A stretch of 64,000 nucleotides of DNA from positions 21,018,001 to 21,082,000 of the forward strand of contig NC_039478.1 in NCBI RefSeq assembly GCF_003590095.1. The letters are read 5' to 3'. A program made the position numbers and the translations under genes. The DNA is from Trichoplusia ni (Eukaryota > Arthropoda > Insecta > Lepidoptera > Noctuidae). The notes below the pieces were generated by a model, which was not told where the DNA came from, did not search any database, and saw only the letters and a program-made list of their open reading frames with translations. This document shows, one piece after another, positions 62,223 to 64,000 of the stretch (position 1 is the stretch's first letter; the number at the start of each line of letters is the position of its first letter).

Positions 62223-63306
62223 GTCGTCGTTGTTGTCACGCCAAACCCGCTGTACGCGACGCGTGTTAAATCCCCGTGTAGGACAAGCATTTCAGATATA
62301 CACGAATGCCTGTTCTGAGTCTTTGTGTCTTGAGCTTGTGACTTCAATGTTTTTATAGCCCCTCGCGGCACAAAGATTACATTCTTGACCTACTCCAGCC
62401 GTTTAAAAGTTACTCGCGGAAGACCATCCTTCACTTAGTCGATGACGTTTGAAAAAGACCTAACAAAAGCACATTTACAAAAAGACGATGCAAAAAAACC
62501 ATGCAAAGTACACAATGCGGACAAGGAAAGTCAATCCTGAAGCGACCAGGTCTAGACAGAAGAAGAACGTAGGTTGTCGGTAAAGGTTTTATGCAACCTC
62601 ATTGGTACATACTTCTTTTAAACTCCGTTTTGCGGCCATCTTCGGTCTAATGGTCACGTAGCCATCAAAAGAAGTAAATAAGTTTTAGATAGGACTTAGG
62701 TATTATAGTATAATCATTAGGTTAAGTAAGGAAAACTGTACATATAATCGCAGCATGATGCCATCAAATTTCCATAAAGTTCATGTCTAAATCATAATTA
62801 GATCTTAGCCTAAAAGGTATGTAAAAAGTAAAAAAAATATCATAAAAAATCAAAAAACAAAAAAAAATGTATTTTCCTTTTTTTATTACATCTTTTTATT
62901 TCTTGATTATTTTGTTACAGACAATATAAAGATGAAAAAGTTTAGATGCATAATTAGGCACCATACCGGTCTCAAAACAATCGAAAAAAAAACGCAACAT
63001 TTTTCTTTCACATAATTTTTTTTTCTAAAGTTATTATTCTGCAGTCTGCAATATAAAATGTAAATGAGACCAGCTTATAAATGTCCCACAGCTGGGCAAA
63101 GGCTTCTCCCGTTACCATGTATATTTGGACATTGATCATCATATTCACCCACTGCGGGTTGACGCTTCCAGATTCCAATATTTACTTCTTCGCGATAATT
63201 ACTGTAAAAGTGAATAAAAATTAACTAAAAATACAAAATTTTACTTACATACATCCATACAAATCCGTAAATATGACTGTTAGGCCTCGACAATTATCAT
63301 CGCCCT

Positions 63307-63602
63307 AGCCTTTTCCCAAATATGTGTACCTACACATATTTGGGAAAAGGCTTCCAGTCTAACCGGATTCAGCTTCGTATTTTACAAGGAGCGACTGCCT
63401 ATCTGACCTCCTCAACCCAGATACCTGGGCAACACGATACCCCTTGGTTAGACTGGTTGACTGGTTGATGAACACTTTCAAGCTTCTGACTACCTGAAAC
63501 AACTGTCATAGATGTATGAATAACAGCCGGGACCCACAATTTAACGTGCCTTCCGAAAACACGGAGGAACTCGTTATGACAAAGATGGTCACCCATCGAG
63601 GC
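63307..63602 (+). repeat. interspersed repeat family A, copy 3, with duplicated inverted start
   Basis: The copy follows the order of copy 2, but its first 22 bases are also present as a perfect inverted copy: arms at 63307-63328 and 63331-63352 with a 2-base gap. It ends with GGAGGAACTCGTTATGACAA. Confidence 0.85.
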
Positions 63603-64000
63603 CATGACAATATTCTTGTATTTATCTTTTATCTTGCAGACTACATTATAATTATATCTTTATTTTTTTACTTCGTAAGGAAATGTACATATAATAAATG
63701 CGTTATTGAATAACGTGGAAAGGGGATCTAAATAAATATAAAATAGGTTTTGTAAGGTCAATAGTAAAACATAAGTTCTTTTTTATAATTGTTTATTTTT
63801 CATTTTCGTTATTCTATATTTTGTGCAATAGACAAGAGTTTAAAAATAATTTAATGTACCTAGTTCTACATATTTTTTTCCAAAATTGCGTTTAGATTTT
63901 AATTTTTTATACGTTAGTTCAATTATAACTTAGGTTACTTTAAAAGCATTTTTTTTATTTTAGCTTTAATTCTGTTCTTACTTCACTATGACATGGAATT

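Larger units (their letters stand above)
50567..64000 (+). other. probable long 3' untranslated region (or last intron) of gene 2
   Basis: No convincing gene. From 54.6 kb on I count 18 plus-strand TGTANATA motifs at 54692, 55371, 55539, 56578, 57311, 57498, 57535, 58127, 58215, 59109, 59203, 59516, 59544, 60979, 61828, 61875, 62737 and 63684; between 50.6 and 54.6 kb I noticed none. Plus-strand A-rich tracts recur (54757-54815, 55580-55665, 57785-57860, 62825-62870). Several repeats are inserted. The end is not in the window. Confidence 0.45.

Overview
The window looks like nuclear DNA of an insect, most likely a moth or butterfly (Lepidoptera). It is AT-rich, has spliced genes with GT..AG introns, and carries a BEL/Pao retrotransposon plus several short interspersed repeats of types common in lepidopteran genomes. 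The order is inferred from repeat style and protein similarity; no search was possible. There are no bacterial features, no CRISPR array and no credible free-standing tRNA or rRNA gene.

Layout. 1-3748: minus-strand BEL/Pao element, open for 1,026 codons and cut by the window edge. 3749-11292: repeats and a promoter-like zone upstream of gene 1, with a three-times repeated CpG-rich module at about 8.9-10.3 kb. 11293-15965: gene 1, eight plus-strand exons of an alpha/epsilon-sarcoglycan (Scgalpha type), complete at the C terminus but lacking its first coding exon. 15966 to about 34.67 kb: no gene visible; probably a very long 3' untranslated region, rich on the plus strand in TGTANATA (Pumilio-type) motifs and ending at a plausible poly(A) signal. 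34.7-38.5 kb: intergenic, with SINE and Helitron-like fragments and a CTCF-like site. 38.5-48.1 kb: a degenerate same-strand array of at least 11 G-rich promoter-like modules, interleaved with five related small exons. 48.0-50.6 kb: coding exons of gene 2, a protein I do not recognise. 50.6-64.0 kb: a second long gene-free stretch whose part beyond 54.6 kb is again dense in TGTANATA on the plus strand.

Genes 1 and 2 lie on the same strand. Each has a repeated promoter-like cluster upstream and a long Pumilio-motif-rich block downstream, while other parts of the window show the motif at about chance level. This suggests two genes with elaborate promoter choice and heavy post-transcriptional control. 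Sarcoglycan is a membrane subunit of the dystrophin-glycoprotein complex. Nothing ties gene 2 to it beyond position and similar layout. Motif counts were made by eye and should be recomputed.
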